Origin: Syntrophaceae bacterium PtaB.Bin038
Lineage (GTDB): Bacteria; Desulfobacterota; Syntrophia; Syntrophales; UBA2192
DNA: 7,279 nucleotides
Direction of reading: 5' to 3'
NCBI GenBank assembly: GCA_002067855.1
Contig: MVQS01000185.1
Span: 1 to 7,279 of the forward strand
In this document: positions 1 through 6,099 of the stretch, one piece after another
How positions within the stretch are numbered: position 1 is the first letter of the stretch
Layout of the letters: every line of letters begins with the position of its first letter
Notes under the pieces: generated by a model
What the model was told of the DNA's origin: nothing
Database searches by the model: none
What the model saw: only the letters and a program-made list of their open reading frames with translations
Position numbers and translations under genes: made by a program

Positions 1-1359
1 CAGCTTGGCTTGCCTCATGTAGTGGTCCAGGGTCTTGAGGTACTGGTTGCGCCTCTTTGTCTCGTCCTCGGAGCGATCCTTCTTAACGTCCCACCCGAAA
101 TGCTTGTCGAGCTGCTCCGTTGCCATGGTGTAGTAGTTGACCTGTCCCTTGGCCCCGGCCTGGTTGTCAAAGGCCGTTTTCAGCTCCTTCATCTTGTCGT
201 GGTCCAGACCGGCCCCGGCGACGATGCGGTCGATGTCCGCCTCATCCGTGATCTGCTCGGATCGGATGGCGTTCAGCGTGGCCGTCATCACCCTGTCCTG
301 GGCATCTTTCAGTTTCTCGCGCTGGTCCCTGTCGGCCTCGCGCTTTTCCGCCCGCCGGGCCCTCGCCTCGGTGCGGTCGTAAGCCTGCCGCGCACGCAGA
401 TGCCCCTTCCACCTCTCCTTGTCGTCGGGCCGCAGATCCGAACCATCGATGGCCGATTCGGTCAACTTCCCGGCCGTCAGCCTCGTGCTGAAATCGTCCG
501 CCGTCTTTCGGTATGTCTTCTGGTAGATCTCATCCTGTATGCGGAGGTCGTTGTTGAGCGCCGAAAGGACCTGGCGCTGAACGGGCTCCCCGTGCTTTGC
601 CAGGAATTCAGCCCCGGACGCCTCCTCCATGGCCGCCTCGGTGTTTCCCTCATACCGGCCCTTGAGGTCCACCAGCACGGCCGTCACCTCCCACTCTTTA
701 CGCTTCGCCAATGCCGCGTGCTCGAAGCGCGTCATGTCCCGCTGCATCATCTCGGACACGTCCTGCCCGGGGTAGAGGGCCTTGATTGCCGCCTGGTACT
801 TGGCGACGGCCTGGTCGATGGCCGCCGGATCGCCCCCGGAAAGCTGGATGGCGTCCATGGTATTCTGAATCCACGCCCCCCGGACCTCCGTGTTGTAGCG
901 GTTGAATTCCGCATTGATATGCGAGGCCACGGTATTAAGGTTGGAATCCATCTGCGAGGCGGCCAGCTTTCGAAACGCCTTGCGCTGGGTGTCGTTTTCG
1001 AGTCTCTCGGCATATCCCTCGATTTTCTCCTGGTGCCACTTCTCGGCGTCCGAATTCAGCGTGAATCCGCCGTCCTCGTTGGTCATGATGGCGTTCTTGC
1101 CGGTCTGCCGACGCTGGTTAAGGACGTACTGCCGGGCCTCGGAATCGAAGGCCGCGAATTCGTCCAGGGTTCGCTTCTCGTCAATGTCCGCCTGGATCTG
1201 ATGCCCCCGGATGGCGAGGGTTTCCCCGAGGTCCGTCAGGGCCGCCCCGGCGCGTTTCATGCCGGCCTGCTCGGCCAGCATCTCCGAAGGCTCGACCCGG
1301 ACCCCTGACCCGGAGGTCGGGAGGGACTGCTGCTGATTGTAGACAGGTATGCGAGGCAC
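1..1359 (-). CDS. Large internal virion (ejection) protein, T7 gp15/gp16-like position, 3' end outside window
   Basis: An uninterrupted minus-strand frame of 453 codons starts at a GTG (1359-1357) and is still open at position 1. The start is supported by a perfect AGGAGG five bases upstream. The protein begins MPRIPVYNQQQSL and is almost entirely predicted helix, rich in Ala, Glu, Asp, Lys, Arg and Gln. It has no signal peptide or membrane segment. Residues about 330-356 form an extremely charged helix (RRAEKREADRDQREKLKDA), probably coiled coil. No catalytic motif is visible in this part; a transglycosylase or peptidase domain could lie beyond the window, as in T7 gp16. The gene begins 9 bases after the gp14-like gene. 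Its position as the gene after the gp13- and gp14-like genes, plus the composition, suggests a DNA-ejection protein carried inside the capsid. That role is inferred from synteny, not from a motif. The antisense strand carries a 432-codon open frame that I regard as a shadow. Confidence 0.8.
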   Translation of the reverse strand, partial: MPRIPVYNQQQSLPTSGSGVRVEPSEMLAEQAGMKRAGAALTDLGETLAIRGHQIQADIDEKRTLDEFAAFDSEARQYVLNQRRQTGKNAIMTNEDGGFTLNSDAEKWHQEKIEGYAERLENDTQRKAFRKLAASQMDSNLNTVASHINAEFNRYNTEVRGAWIQNTMDAIQLSGGDPAAIDQAVAKYQAAIKALYPGQDVSEMMQRDMTRFEHAALAKRKEWEVTAVLVDLKGRYEGNTEAAMEEASGAEFLAKHGEPVQRQVLSALNNDLRIQDEIYQKTYRKTADDFSTRLTAGKLTESAIDGSDLRPDDKERWKGHLRARQAYDRTEARARRAEKREADRDQREKLKDAQDRVMTATLNAIRSEQITDEADIDRIVAGAGLDHDKMKELKTAFDNQAGAKGQVNYYTMATEQLDKHFGWDVKKDRSEDETKRRNQYLKTLDHYMRQAKL

Positions 1360-1364
1360 GATGC

Positions 1365-1370
1365 CCTCCT
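1365..1370 (-). promoter_or_regulatory. Shine-Dalgarno AGGAGG deciding a GTG start
   Basis: A perfect AGGAGG on the minus strand lies five bases before the GTG at 1359. It overlaps the TAG stop of the preceding gene (TAGGAGG). It makes the GTG a better start than any later in-frame ATG, such as the one at 1260-1258, and suggests re-initiation by ribosomes finishing the upstream gene. Confidence 0.75.
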
Positions 1371-1860
1371 ATTTCGTGTAGCGGTAGAAGCCCCTGGGCC
1401 CCCATTTCGCCGTCATGGCGCTGCCGGCCCCGGAGAGCAGGGTTGATCCCGCCCCCCAGTAGGACGCAGTTTCGGCCTGCTTGCCCTTGATCTCGTCGAT
1501 GTATGCCTGGGATTCCATCTTGCTTGCCGCCGTCCGTCCCTTGTGTCGGATGGCCGCGATGTCGAGGTTGATCTCCCTGGCCGTGTCCTCGATGACCGCC
1601 CCCGGGGTCCCCTCGATGCTCACCCCGCCCTTGGCGAAGGCCGTCCGCTGCGCCCCCTTGATGCGCTCCCCCTCCCGGGCCATCTTCCCGGCCTCGTACT
1701 CCGTGGCCTCCATGATCTGCCGGGCCTCTTCGCGGGAAACCGCCGCGTTGTACTCGCCCCAGCCCTTCGCCGCGGACCCGGCCGACAGTTGGGAAATTGC
1801 GGACATCCCGGCCCCGCCCACCACCAGCGCAGTCCCTATGGTAATCGGATCAAAGCCCAT
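1369..1860 (-). CDS. Internal virion protein, T7 gp14-like
   Basis: This 163-aa protein starts MGFDPITIGTALVVGGAGMS. A Gly/Ala/Val-rich hydrophobic stretch (residues about 6-27) is followed by a long charged Ala/Glu/Arg helix (about 37-130). A second Gly/Ser/Ala-rich segment (about 132-150) precedes a basic, aromatic end. Such a protein, with membrane-active ends and a helical core, is typical of short podovirus internal proteins that follow the nozzle gene; T7 gp14 is about 196 aa and helps form the outer-membrane part of the ejection channel. The ATG lies two bases after the stop of the GNAT-like gene, behind a GAGGG motif, so translation is probably coupled. The family resemblance is from pattern and gene order, not from an alignment. 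It is probably packaged in the virion as several copies. Confidence 0.72.
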   Translation of the reverse strand: MGFDPITIGTALVVGGAGMSAISQLSAGSAAKGWGEYNAAVSREEARQIMEATEYEAGKMAREGERIKGAQRTAFAKGGVSIEGTPGAVIEDTAREINLDIAAIRHKGRTAASKMESQAYIDEIKGKQAETASYWGAGSTLLSGAGSAMTAKWGPRGFYRYTK

Positions 1861-1862
1861 GG

Positions 1863-2306
1863 TCAGCCCTCGACAATCGCATAGCAGTAGTGATCGGCCC
1901 CGTCCCGGCCCAGTTTCCGCATGACGGCCTCGCGCTCGAAACCGAGGGTTTCAAGGTACCGGGCCGCCCTCGGCGCCGCCGTGGAAGCGAACGCCTGAAC
2001 CCGCCTCAGCTTGCTGTCCTCGATGATCTTCCGCAGATACGTCCTGATGATCTTCGTCGCCTCCAGGGTGTGCTCCTGGATGGCGGGGGAGAACACCAGC
2101 CACGCCTCCCCCACGCCCTCCCAGATCACCCGCACGCCGCAGCAGGCCACGATCTCATCGCCGGACATGATCGTGTAGGCGGGCCCCTGGAGCCCGTTGT
2201 CGATGGCCCATTTCTGCCACTCCCGATCCTGCCGCTTCTTCTCGTCGATCTCGCGGACCTTGATCTTGAGGGCGTGCTCCGGGCTGTAGGGTATGACATG
2301 CATCAT
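1863..2306 (-). CDS. GNAT-fold phage protein, T7 gp13-like (probably non-catalytic)
   Basis: This 147-aa protein has a GNAT-like outline. An N-terminal MHVIPYSPEHALKI strand-helix is followed by a central strand pair (AYTIMSGDEIVACCGVRVI, then EAWLVFSP). Then comes a long helix, a strand (RVQAFAST), and the motif-B-like AARYLETLGFEREAVM at about residues 113-128. The acetyl-CoA pyrophosphate loop (Q/R-x-x-G-x-G/A) expected after the EAWLVF strand is absent; the segment there is SPAIQEHTLEATKII. T7 gene 13 encodes a similar-sized protein of this fold, needed for virion morphogenesis, with a comparable FLKTIGA motif near its end. It sits between the nozzle gene and the gp14-like gene, exactly where gene 13 lies in T7. 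Start: ATG at 2306, two bases after the upstream TGA; a second ATG follows at 2303. A real acetyltransferase is possible but less likely. Confidence 0.75.
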   Translation of the reverse strand: MMHVIPYSPEHALKIKVREIDEKKRQDREWQKWAIDNGLQGPAYTIMSGDEIVACCGVRVIWEGVGEAWLVFSPAIQEHTLEATKIIRTYLRKIIEDSKLRRVQAFASTAAPRAARYLETLGFEREAVMRKLGRDGADHYCYAIVEG

Positions 2307-2308
2307 TT

Positions 2309-4534
2309 TCAGCGCCTTTCGTAGGTATCGACAAACGCGGCGATGGAGAGCACCGTCAGGGGAAGAGGCTTGTCGTTGACCAGCAGAATGTCCCCGCTCA
2401 CCTCGTGCCGCCCCTTGAACGGGATGTCCTTCTCCCCCGTGTAGGGATCGTCGTCCTGGTCGAACACGATCTCCGTCAGGTTGTCCTCGTCCGGACCCGC
2501 CGAGCAGGCCAGGGTCTTGTAGAAGTTGGCCGTCAGGTGCGAGATCCGCTTCGTCTGCCCCCGCGAGGTCCCCTTGACGCCCCCGGCCTCTATTTTCATG
2601 GGCTGCAGGCGGGCCGTGAACGGCAGGCCGATATGGACCTTCGAATAGTAGTCGTCCAGCGTAACCGTGCCGCCGCTCGAAATCGTCACCTCGTCCAGGG
2701 CCCCGCCCTCGGCGCAGACCGCGGCAACCATGTTCGCCAGGTGCGACAGGCCGTCAAACGAGTTCTCGACCTGCTGGAACAGCCCCCCGCCCGTGTAGGC
2801 CGTGAAGGCGCTGCCGTCTATGCCGGACAGCTCGAAGCTCGATCCCGTGGCATTTGCCACCGTGTAGACGTTGTCGTTGAGTTCCTCTGTCCCGCCCACC
2901 TCCGTGAGCCTGACATTGTCCCCGTTGCTCAAGGTATTGGTCGCGTAAATGACAACCGGGTTGGCAAGGGTGATGTTCGTGATGGCCGCCGGGTCCCCAC
3001 CGTCCCATGTCAGCCCCGAATCCACATGGAAGCAGTCTTCCTTGTCGTCCGGCCAGGAGAACGCCTTGAAATACTCGATGTATCGCTTCGTGACGCCGTT
3101 GATGGTGCGCTTGACGCTCACCCAGACCTCGTCCTCCTCATCCCCGGGAATCACGGCCACGCTCTCGAAACTGCCCCCCGTGACCTCCTGCGTGATCATC
3201 CTTGACCATCCCCCGATCTCCTCCGATCGCTCATAGGACAGGCACAAAAGCTGCCCGTCGTAGCGCACGGCCCAAAGCAGCGAGTAGGGCTCGTTTTGAT
3301 AGTCCATCGAGACGATGCCCACGTTGTCGCTCGAGTCCCGGCCGTTCGTGATATGCTCGGCCAGCAGCGTGAGATCCCGGCCGGCAAAGACATCGGCGTC
3401 GTAGTTGTAGACCAGCTCCCGCAGCTTTCGCCCCTGGCGCTGCACGAAGACCACCACGTCGTTGATAAGGATGCCCTGCACGGTGTTGGAGCCGTAGGTG
3501 CTTTGCCGCTTGGCATTGACCGACGTCGGGGTGATCGGGTCGCTAGAGGACGCCCCGCCGATTCGCCATTCGGCGCCCACGGTCCCGGCGATGATGTAAT
3601 TCTGGGGAACCATCCACCGGATCACGTTGACCCGGTCGGAGAGGATCGTCAGCGCCATGGCGTCGTCGGAGTCCGTGCCGTCCGGGGTGTGATCGAAAAA
3701 CGATCCCGTGGACGAGAGCCATATCGTCTGCGGCTTGGTCGGGCTTCCGGCCCAGCAGAGCCGCTCCTCGAAGAAGCAGACGCACGCCGGGTATCCTCGG
3801 TACGCCGACCATGCCCCTTCCCGCCATACGTCGGTTGCCGTCGTGTCGCCCAGCGTGCTCATGACCGAAGCCGTGACCTCCGTCGCTGAGATGTAGGCCG
3901 TCACCGCAACATATCCCCAGGTCGAGCCGTGCTTGAGCCTGAACCATCCCCCCACCATGTCGGCGTCGAACAGGTTGTCAGAGGCCGTCAGGGTGATCGA
4001 CGTTCCGACCACCGTGCCCGAAGGCGTCAGGGTGATGTCCGTCGTGTTCTCCTCGAGGTAGGGCCCGTCCGTGAAGGTGATCGCCCCGAAAGTCCAGCTC
4101 GTATGCCCGGTCCTGGTGAGCTGGGCCGGGTTGTGCGCCTGATGGGCGATATAAAGGGTGTCGGCGCTTTGGGCGAATTGCAGCTCGAAAAGCTCGTCCT
4201 CCGCGTACCCCGTGGCGACCTCGTAAGGAACCCCGCCCGAAGTGATCTGCCCGCCGTCCTTGTAAAACCGGATATAATAGTGCCCGAATTCGAGGATATA
4301 CGCCTGGGTCGTGCTGAACTCGAACCGCAGCAGCCGACACTTGCGGTTGTGGTCCTTCGTCGAGGCGACGAAGTACGTCCCGGGCCGCTCGGTTGCCCCG
4401 CCGTGGGGCAGCGGGATCATGTTCTCCAGCTTTCGACAGCCCGAGTAATACTTTGCGTGATCGGGCCTGCCGTCCAGCAGGGGCGTCAACTCCCCGGCGT
4501 TGAAGCTCGAAATCAGAGGGTTCGCGGTCGCCAT
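2309..4534 (-). CDS. Phage tail nozzle/stabilisation-type structural protein with E1-FCCH-like insert
   Basis: This 741-aa protein begins with the very recognisable podovirus signature: SSFNAGELTPLLDGR (residues 9-23), then SGCRKLENMIPLPHGGATERPGT (31-53) and FVAS. This family is a large beta-rich structural protein in many podovirus-like prophages, and is the functional counterpart of T7 gp12 (tail tubular B/nozzle) by position and size (T7 gp12 is about 794 aa). Residues about 240-490 contain repeated beta segments (FFEERLCWAGSP, QRQGRKLRELVYNYD, WAVRYDGQLLCLSYER) suggestive of propeller-like blades. Residues 517-586 form an E1-FCCH-like insert (separate entry). The C-terminal part (about 630-741) includes GLPFTARLQPM and ends in a beta-rich segment. 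The ATG at 4534 has AGGAG four bases upstream. No signal peptide. It is followed after two bases by the gp13-like gene. Structural role is confident; the exact nozzle assignment is inferred. Confidence 0.86.
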   Translation of the reverse strand: MATANPLISSFNAGELTPLLDGRPDHAKYYSGCRKLENMIPLPHGGATERPGTYFVASTKDHNRKCRLLRFEFSTTQAYILEFGHYYIRFYKDGGQITSGGVPYEVATGYAEDELFELQFAQSADTLYIAHQAHNPAQLTRTGHTSWTFGAITFTDGPYLEENTTDITLTPSGTVVGTSITLTASDNLFDADMVGGWFRLKHGSTWGYVAVTAYISATEVTASVMSTLGDTTATDVWREGAWSAYRGYPACVCFFEERLCWAGSPTKPQTIWLSSTGSFFDHTPDGTDSDDAMALTILSDRVNVIRWMVPQNYIIAGTVGAEWRIGGASSSDPITPTSVNAKRQSTYGSNTVQGILINDVVVFVQRQGRKLRELVYNYDADVFAGRDLTLLAEHITNGRDSSDNVGIVSMDYQNEPYSLLWAVRYDGQLLCLSYERSEEIGGWSRMITQEVTGGSFESVAVIPGDEEDEVWVSVKRTINGVTKRYIEYFKAFSWPDDKEDCFHVDSGLTWDGGDPAAITNITLANPVVIYATNTLSNGDNVRLTEVGGTEELNDNVYTVANATGSSFELSGIDGSAFTAYTGGGLFQQVENSFDGLSHLANMVAAVCAEGGALDEVTISSGGTVTLDDYYSKVHIGLPFTARLQPMKIEAGGVKGTSRGQTKRISHLTANFYKTLACSAGPDEDNLTEIVFDQDDDPYTGEKDIPFKGRHEVSGDILLVNDKPLPLTVLSIAAFVDTYERR
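2777..2986 (-). other. E1-FCCH-like domain inside the tail protein
   Basis: Residues about 517-586 of the 741-aa tail protein read AAITNITLANPVVIYATNT, then LSNGDNVRLTEVGGTEELND, VYTVANATGSSFELSGIDGS and FTAYTGGG. This pattern (alternating strands, an NGD turn, a V-GG-TEELN core, YTV, a SFEL strand, and a Y-GGG end) is the signature annotated in databases as the ubiquitin-activating E1 FCCH fold. In phage proteins it is a small beta-barrel module. There is no E1 chemistry here: it lacks any adenylation domain or catalytic Cys context. It most likely acts as a surface or packing module of the tail. Confidence 0.7.
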
Positions 4535-4551
4535 GTCGCTCCTGTTTTAAT

Positions 4552-4593
4552 GGGCGGGCCAGGTAAGGAGGGGAGACCCAGCCCTCCCCGCCC
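4552..4593 (-). other. GC-rich imperfect inverted repeat in the leader of the tail nozzle gene
   Basis: GGGCGG (4552-4557) can pair with CCGCCC (4588-4593), and GGAGGG (4567-4572) with CCCTCC (4582-4587). This gives an outer and inner stem with a one-sided bulge of nine bases and a nine-base loop. It fills the 78-base gap between the holin-like gene and the tail gene. No T-run follows on either strand, so a standard intrinsic terminator is unlikely. An mRNA processing or stability element, or a coincidence of a purine/pyrimidine-skewed GC-rich gap, are alternatives. Confidence 0.3.
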
Positions 4594-4612
4594 GAGAAGG
4601 AGGAGAGGGAGA

Positions 4613-4816
4613 TTATTCCTTTTTCGTCCTGCCCGGCCCCATCTTGAAGACCATCAGGACGCCGACGATCACGAGCGCAGCGCCCGTGGGGTCCAGCTTC
4701 GCAATGATGGTGGGGTCGAGTTCGTAGCCGAGGGTTTTCATCAGTCCCACCGCAGAGGCGATCAGGCCGCCGAGGGTCGTGGAAACCTCCTTCACGTTTG
4801 CAATGATTTCATCCAT
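4613..4816 (-). CDS. Small membrane protein, holin candidate
   Basis: This 67-aa protein starts MDEIIANVKEVSTTLGGLIA. It has a moderately hydrophobic helix at about residues 12-28 (TTLGGLIASAVGLMKTL) and a clear transmembrane helix at about 44-59 (TGAALVIVGVLMVFKM). A short basic tail (GRTKKE) follows. Size, two-helix layout and charged C-terminus fit a class II-like holin, which would release the signal-less endolysin encoded upstream. The start is firm: AGGAGG at 4824-4829, seven bases before ATG. The frame is open further upstream to 4963, but that extension runs antiphase through the DUF1353 gene and has no binding site. Start and upstream stop overlap by eight bases (ATGGATGA). An unrelated small membrane protein cannot be excluded. 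Confidence 0.68.
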   Translation of the reverse strand: MDEIIANVKEVSTTLGGLIASAVGLMKTLGYELDPTIIAKLDPTGAALVIVGVLMVFKMGPGRTKKE

Positions 4817-5177
4817 TGTCTTTCCTCCTGTATGCATCCCAGAGCTTTTTTCCGCCCAGGCGCACTGCTTTGTGCATGAGCCCCGCCTTCCAGGGGGAAC
4901 ATCCCAGATCCCGCAGGGCCATGTAAAACACCCTGTCGGCGTCCTCGCGCGACATGCCGCCATACCTGTAGATGTAATCGTGGATCACCCCGGCCCCCTC
5001 GTACTGCCCCCCTGTAAGAAGGAAGGCTATGGGCAGGCGTGGGACCGAGCAGAAGTCGCAGATAAAACCCTTCTTCGCCGTGATGACCCCGAACCGGCCC
5101 GCGTCATAAACGAGGTCTTCCGTCAGCTCCCACTCGTCGTCGGTGATCTGCTTGCAGCACAGGTACGATTTAAACAT
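4809..5177 (-). CDS. DUF1353 family phage protein
   Basis: This 122-aa cytoplasmic-looking protein carries the recognisable DUF1353 core: GFICDFCSVPRL (residues 37-48), then IHDYIYRYGG (65-74), DADRVFYMALRDLG (79-92) and a C-terminal HKAVRLGGKKLW. The spaced Asp, Ser-Val-Pro-Arg, His-Asp and Ala-Asp positions are the conserved features of the family, whose biochemical function is unknown. It is common in tailed phages and prophages near lysis and tail genes. I chose ATG 5177, which shares one base with the upstream lipoprotein stop (TGATG); a GTG at 5180 would add one residue. No strong Shine-Dalgarno is visible, so translation is probably coupled to the lipoprotein gene. The holin-like gene overlaps its end by eight bases. 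Confidence 0.85.
   Translation of the reverse strand: MFKSYLCCKQITDDEWELTEDLVYDAGRFGVITAKKGFICDFCSVPRLPIAFLLTGGQYEGAGVIHDYIYRYGGMSREDADRVFYMALRDLGCSPWKAGLMHKAVRLGGKKLWDAYRRKDNG
4824..4829 (-). promoter_or_regulatory. Shine-Dalgarno AGGAGG of the holin-like gene
   Basis: A perfect AGGAGG with a seven-base spacer before the ATG at 4816-4814 lies within the 3' end of the DUF1353 gene. It settles the choice of the short 67-aa product over a longer 116-aa reading of the same frame. Confidence 0.75.
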
Positions 5178-5617
5178 CACTTCACCGCCACCAGCATGGC
5201 AAGGGCATAGCCCAGCTTGTACCCCTCCATCCCGGCCTTCATCTGAGCGAGATAGATCTTGTAGGCGTCCACGTTGACCTCGCTGCCCTTGAAAATGACA
5301 AGCTCCGCGACGATGGCGACCTCCGCAGCAAGGGCCGGGTCGTCCGCATAGCCCGCCGCGAGTTTTGCAAGGGATTCCTGCAACAGCGCCGAGAGGGCCG
5401 GGGCCGTGGTCCCCGTCTCGATGGTCTGGATGATGCCGTCGGCGGCCTTGGCGACAATCTGAGCCGTGGCGGGGTCGGCCTTGCCCAGCTCGTAGCCGAG
5501 CCGATGTCCTGCTAATTTGTAGAGCACGGCCTGAGATGCATCGTCGCTTACCTGGATGCCCGCGCAGCCCGCAAGGAACAGGGCTGCAATGAGAATTGCA
5601 AAAAGCTTACGTTTCAT
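5177..5617 (-). CDS. Phage-encoded lipoprotein, function unknown
   Basis: This 146-aa protein opens with a classic lipoprotein signal: MKRK, a hydrophobic core and the lipobox LAGC, with the lipidated Cys at residue 18. The +2 residue is Ala rather than Asp, so sorting to the outer membrane is expected in a Gram-negative cell. The mature part (about 129 aa) is Ala-rich and probably helical, with no Cys. It is much longer than, and lacks the Pro-rich character of, classical outer-membrane spanins such as Rz1, but its place in a lysis block makes a spanin-like or envelope-disrupting role conceivable. A superinfection-exclusion lipoprotein is another option. The start is supported by AGGAGGAGA shortly before the ATG. 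The last codon overlaps the next gene. Confidence 0.8.
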   Translation of the reverse strand: MKRKLFAILIAALFLAGCAGIQVSDDASQAVLYKLAGHRLGYELGKADPATAQIVAKAADGIIQTIETGTTAPALSALLQESLAKLAAGYADDPALAAEVAIVAELVIFKGSEVNVDAYKIYLAQMKAGMEGYKLGYALAMLVAVK

Positions 5618-5641
5618 TTCTTCTCCTCCTGTGCTTAAAGT

Positions 5642-5660
5642 AGACAGCAGGCGGCTGTCT
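5642..5660 (-). terminator. Inverted repeat after the 95-aa gene, possible weak terminator or attenuator
   Basis: AGACAGC (5642-5648) and GCTGTCT (5654-5660) form a perfect seven-base stem with a five-base loop. On the transcribed strand it starts at the stop codon of the 95-aa gene and is followed by ACTTTAAG, only a poor T-tract. It lies 25 bases before the lipoprotein start codon. It may lower or process downstream transcripts; a strong terminator is unlikely. Confidence 0.3.
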
Positions 5661-5947
5661 TAGATTCGTTCGATGGTTTTGCCTTCGTCACTCATCAGGA
5701 ACACGGGGCGGTGACAAAGAAGCTGCCCAGGATTCCCGTTCCGCTCGTACCAAAACTCAAGGCGAAGATTGGGACCCTCAGCCTGATTCACCGGAGGGCA
5801 AGCAATCGGTTTGTTCTGGTCGTCCGTGAAGTCTTTGCAATCCATCCGAGAAATAACCGGCTCGCCCGGATCAAGGGTCCGGTATTTGCAGAATTCAACG
5901 CCGTCAATCAACATCGTCTGTCCGTTGTGGAAAAACTTAATAATCAT
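5660..5947 (-). CDS. Hypothetical 95-aa phage protein
   Basis: I do not recognise this family. The protein starts MIIKFFHNGQTMLIDGVEFCKY, is about half polar, and contains four Cys (residues 20, 37, 50 and 78). No signal peptide or transmembrane helix is visible. Strand-like segments (KFFHNGQTMLIDG; LRLEFWYERNG; RPVFLMSDEG) suggest a small beta-rich cytoplasmic fold, and the spread Cys could in principle bind a metal. The ATG overlaps the preceding stop (ATGA) and has AGGAGA eight bases upstream, so expression is coupled to the 51-aa gene. Its role in the lysis block is unknown. Confidence 0.7.
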   Translation of the reverse strand: MIIKFFHNGQTMLIDGVEFCKYRTLDPGEPVISRMDCKDFTDDQNKPIACPPVNQAEGPNLRLEFWYERNGNPGQLLCHRPVFLMSDEGKTIERI

Positions 5948-6099
5948 CTGTCTGTCTCCTTATCTGCCTGCCTGCTGTCTTTTACTTCCAATTCGTTGAC
6001 TTCGAAATGGTAACGCAGGAAGTACATCTCCCCGTCGTTCATCTGCCCGTGAATCTCGACCTGCTTCTTCTCAACGTCTATGATGGCCTTCGTCTTCAT
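5944..6099 (-). CDS. Hypothetical 51-aa phage protein
   Basis: This small protein reads MKTKAIIDVEKKQVEIHGQM and ends in a charged DSRQADKETDR tail. It has no Cys, no membrane segment and no recognised domain. I chose ATG 6099-6097 because it overlaps the endolysin TGA (ATGA), like its neighbours. A TTG at 6138 would extend it by 13 residues into the endolysin gene, but without a good ribosome binding site. A two- or three-strand mini-fold is plausible. It ends in an ATGA overlap with the 95-aa gene, so the two may act together. Confidence 0.6.
   Translation of the reverse strand: MKTKAIIDVEKKQVEIHGQMNDGEMYFLRYHFEVNELEVKDSRQADKETDR

Noticed and set aside
10..1308. 432-codon plus-strand open frame
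   Set aside because: It lies opposite the minus-strand internal virion gene, has no convincing ribosome binding site, and its Leu/Val/Arg/Gly-rich product lacks any domain. It is a GC-driven antisense shadow.
2777..2986. A phage ubiquitin-like conjugation system suggested by the E1-FCCH pattern
   Set aside because: Only the small FCCH-like beta module is present inside a tail protein. No adenylation domain, E2-like or ubiquitin-like partner is encoded in the window.
2405..3205. 266-codon plus-strand open frame
   Set aside because: It is antisense to the tail protein, including the FCCH-like domain, whose sense reading is unambiguous.
3929..4879. 316-codon plus-strand open frame
   Set aside because: It crosses the tail gene start, the gap and the holin-like gene in antisense. 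Its product is Arg/Gly/Pro-rich with no recognisable motif, and the minus-strand genes account for the DNA.
4817..4963. 49-residue N-terminal extension of the holin-like protein (start at 4963)
   Set aside because: It runs out of frame through the DUF1353 gene, is Cys/Arg/Gly-rich without pattern, and lacks a ribosome site, whereas the ATG at 4816 has a perfect AGGAGG.
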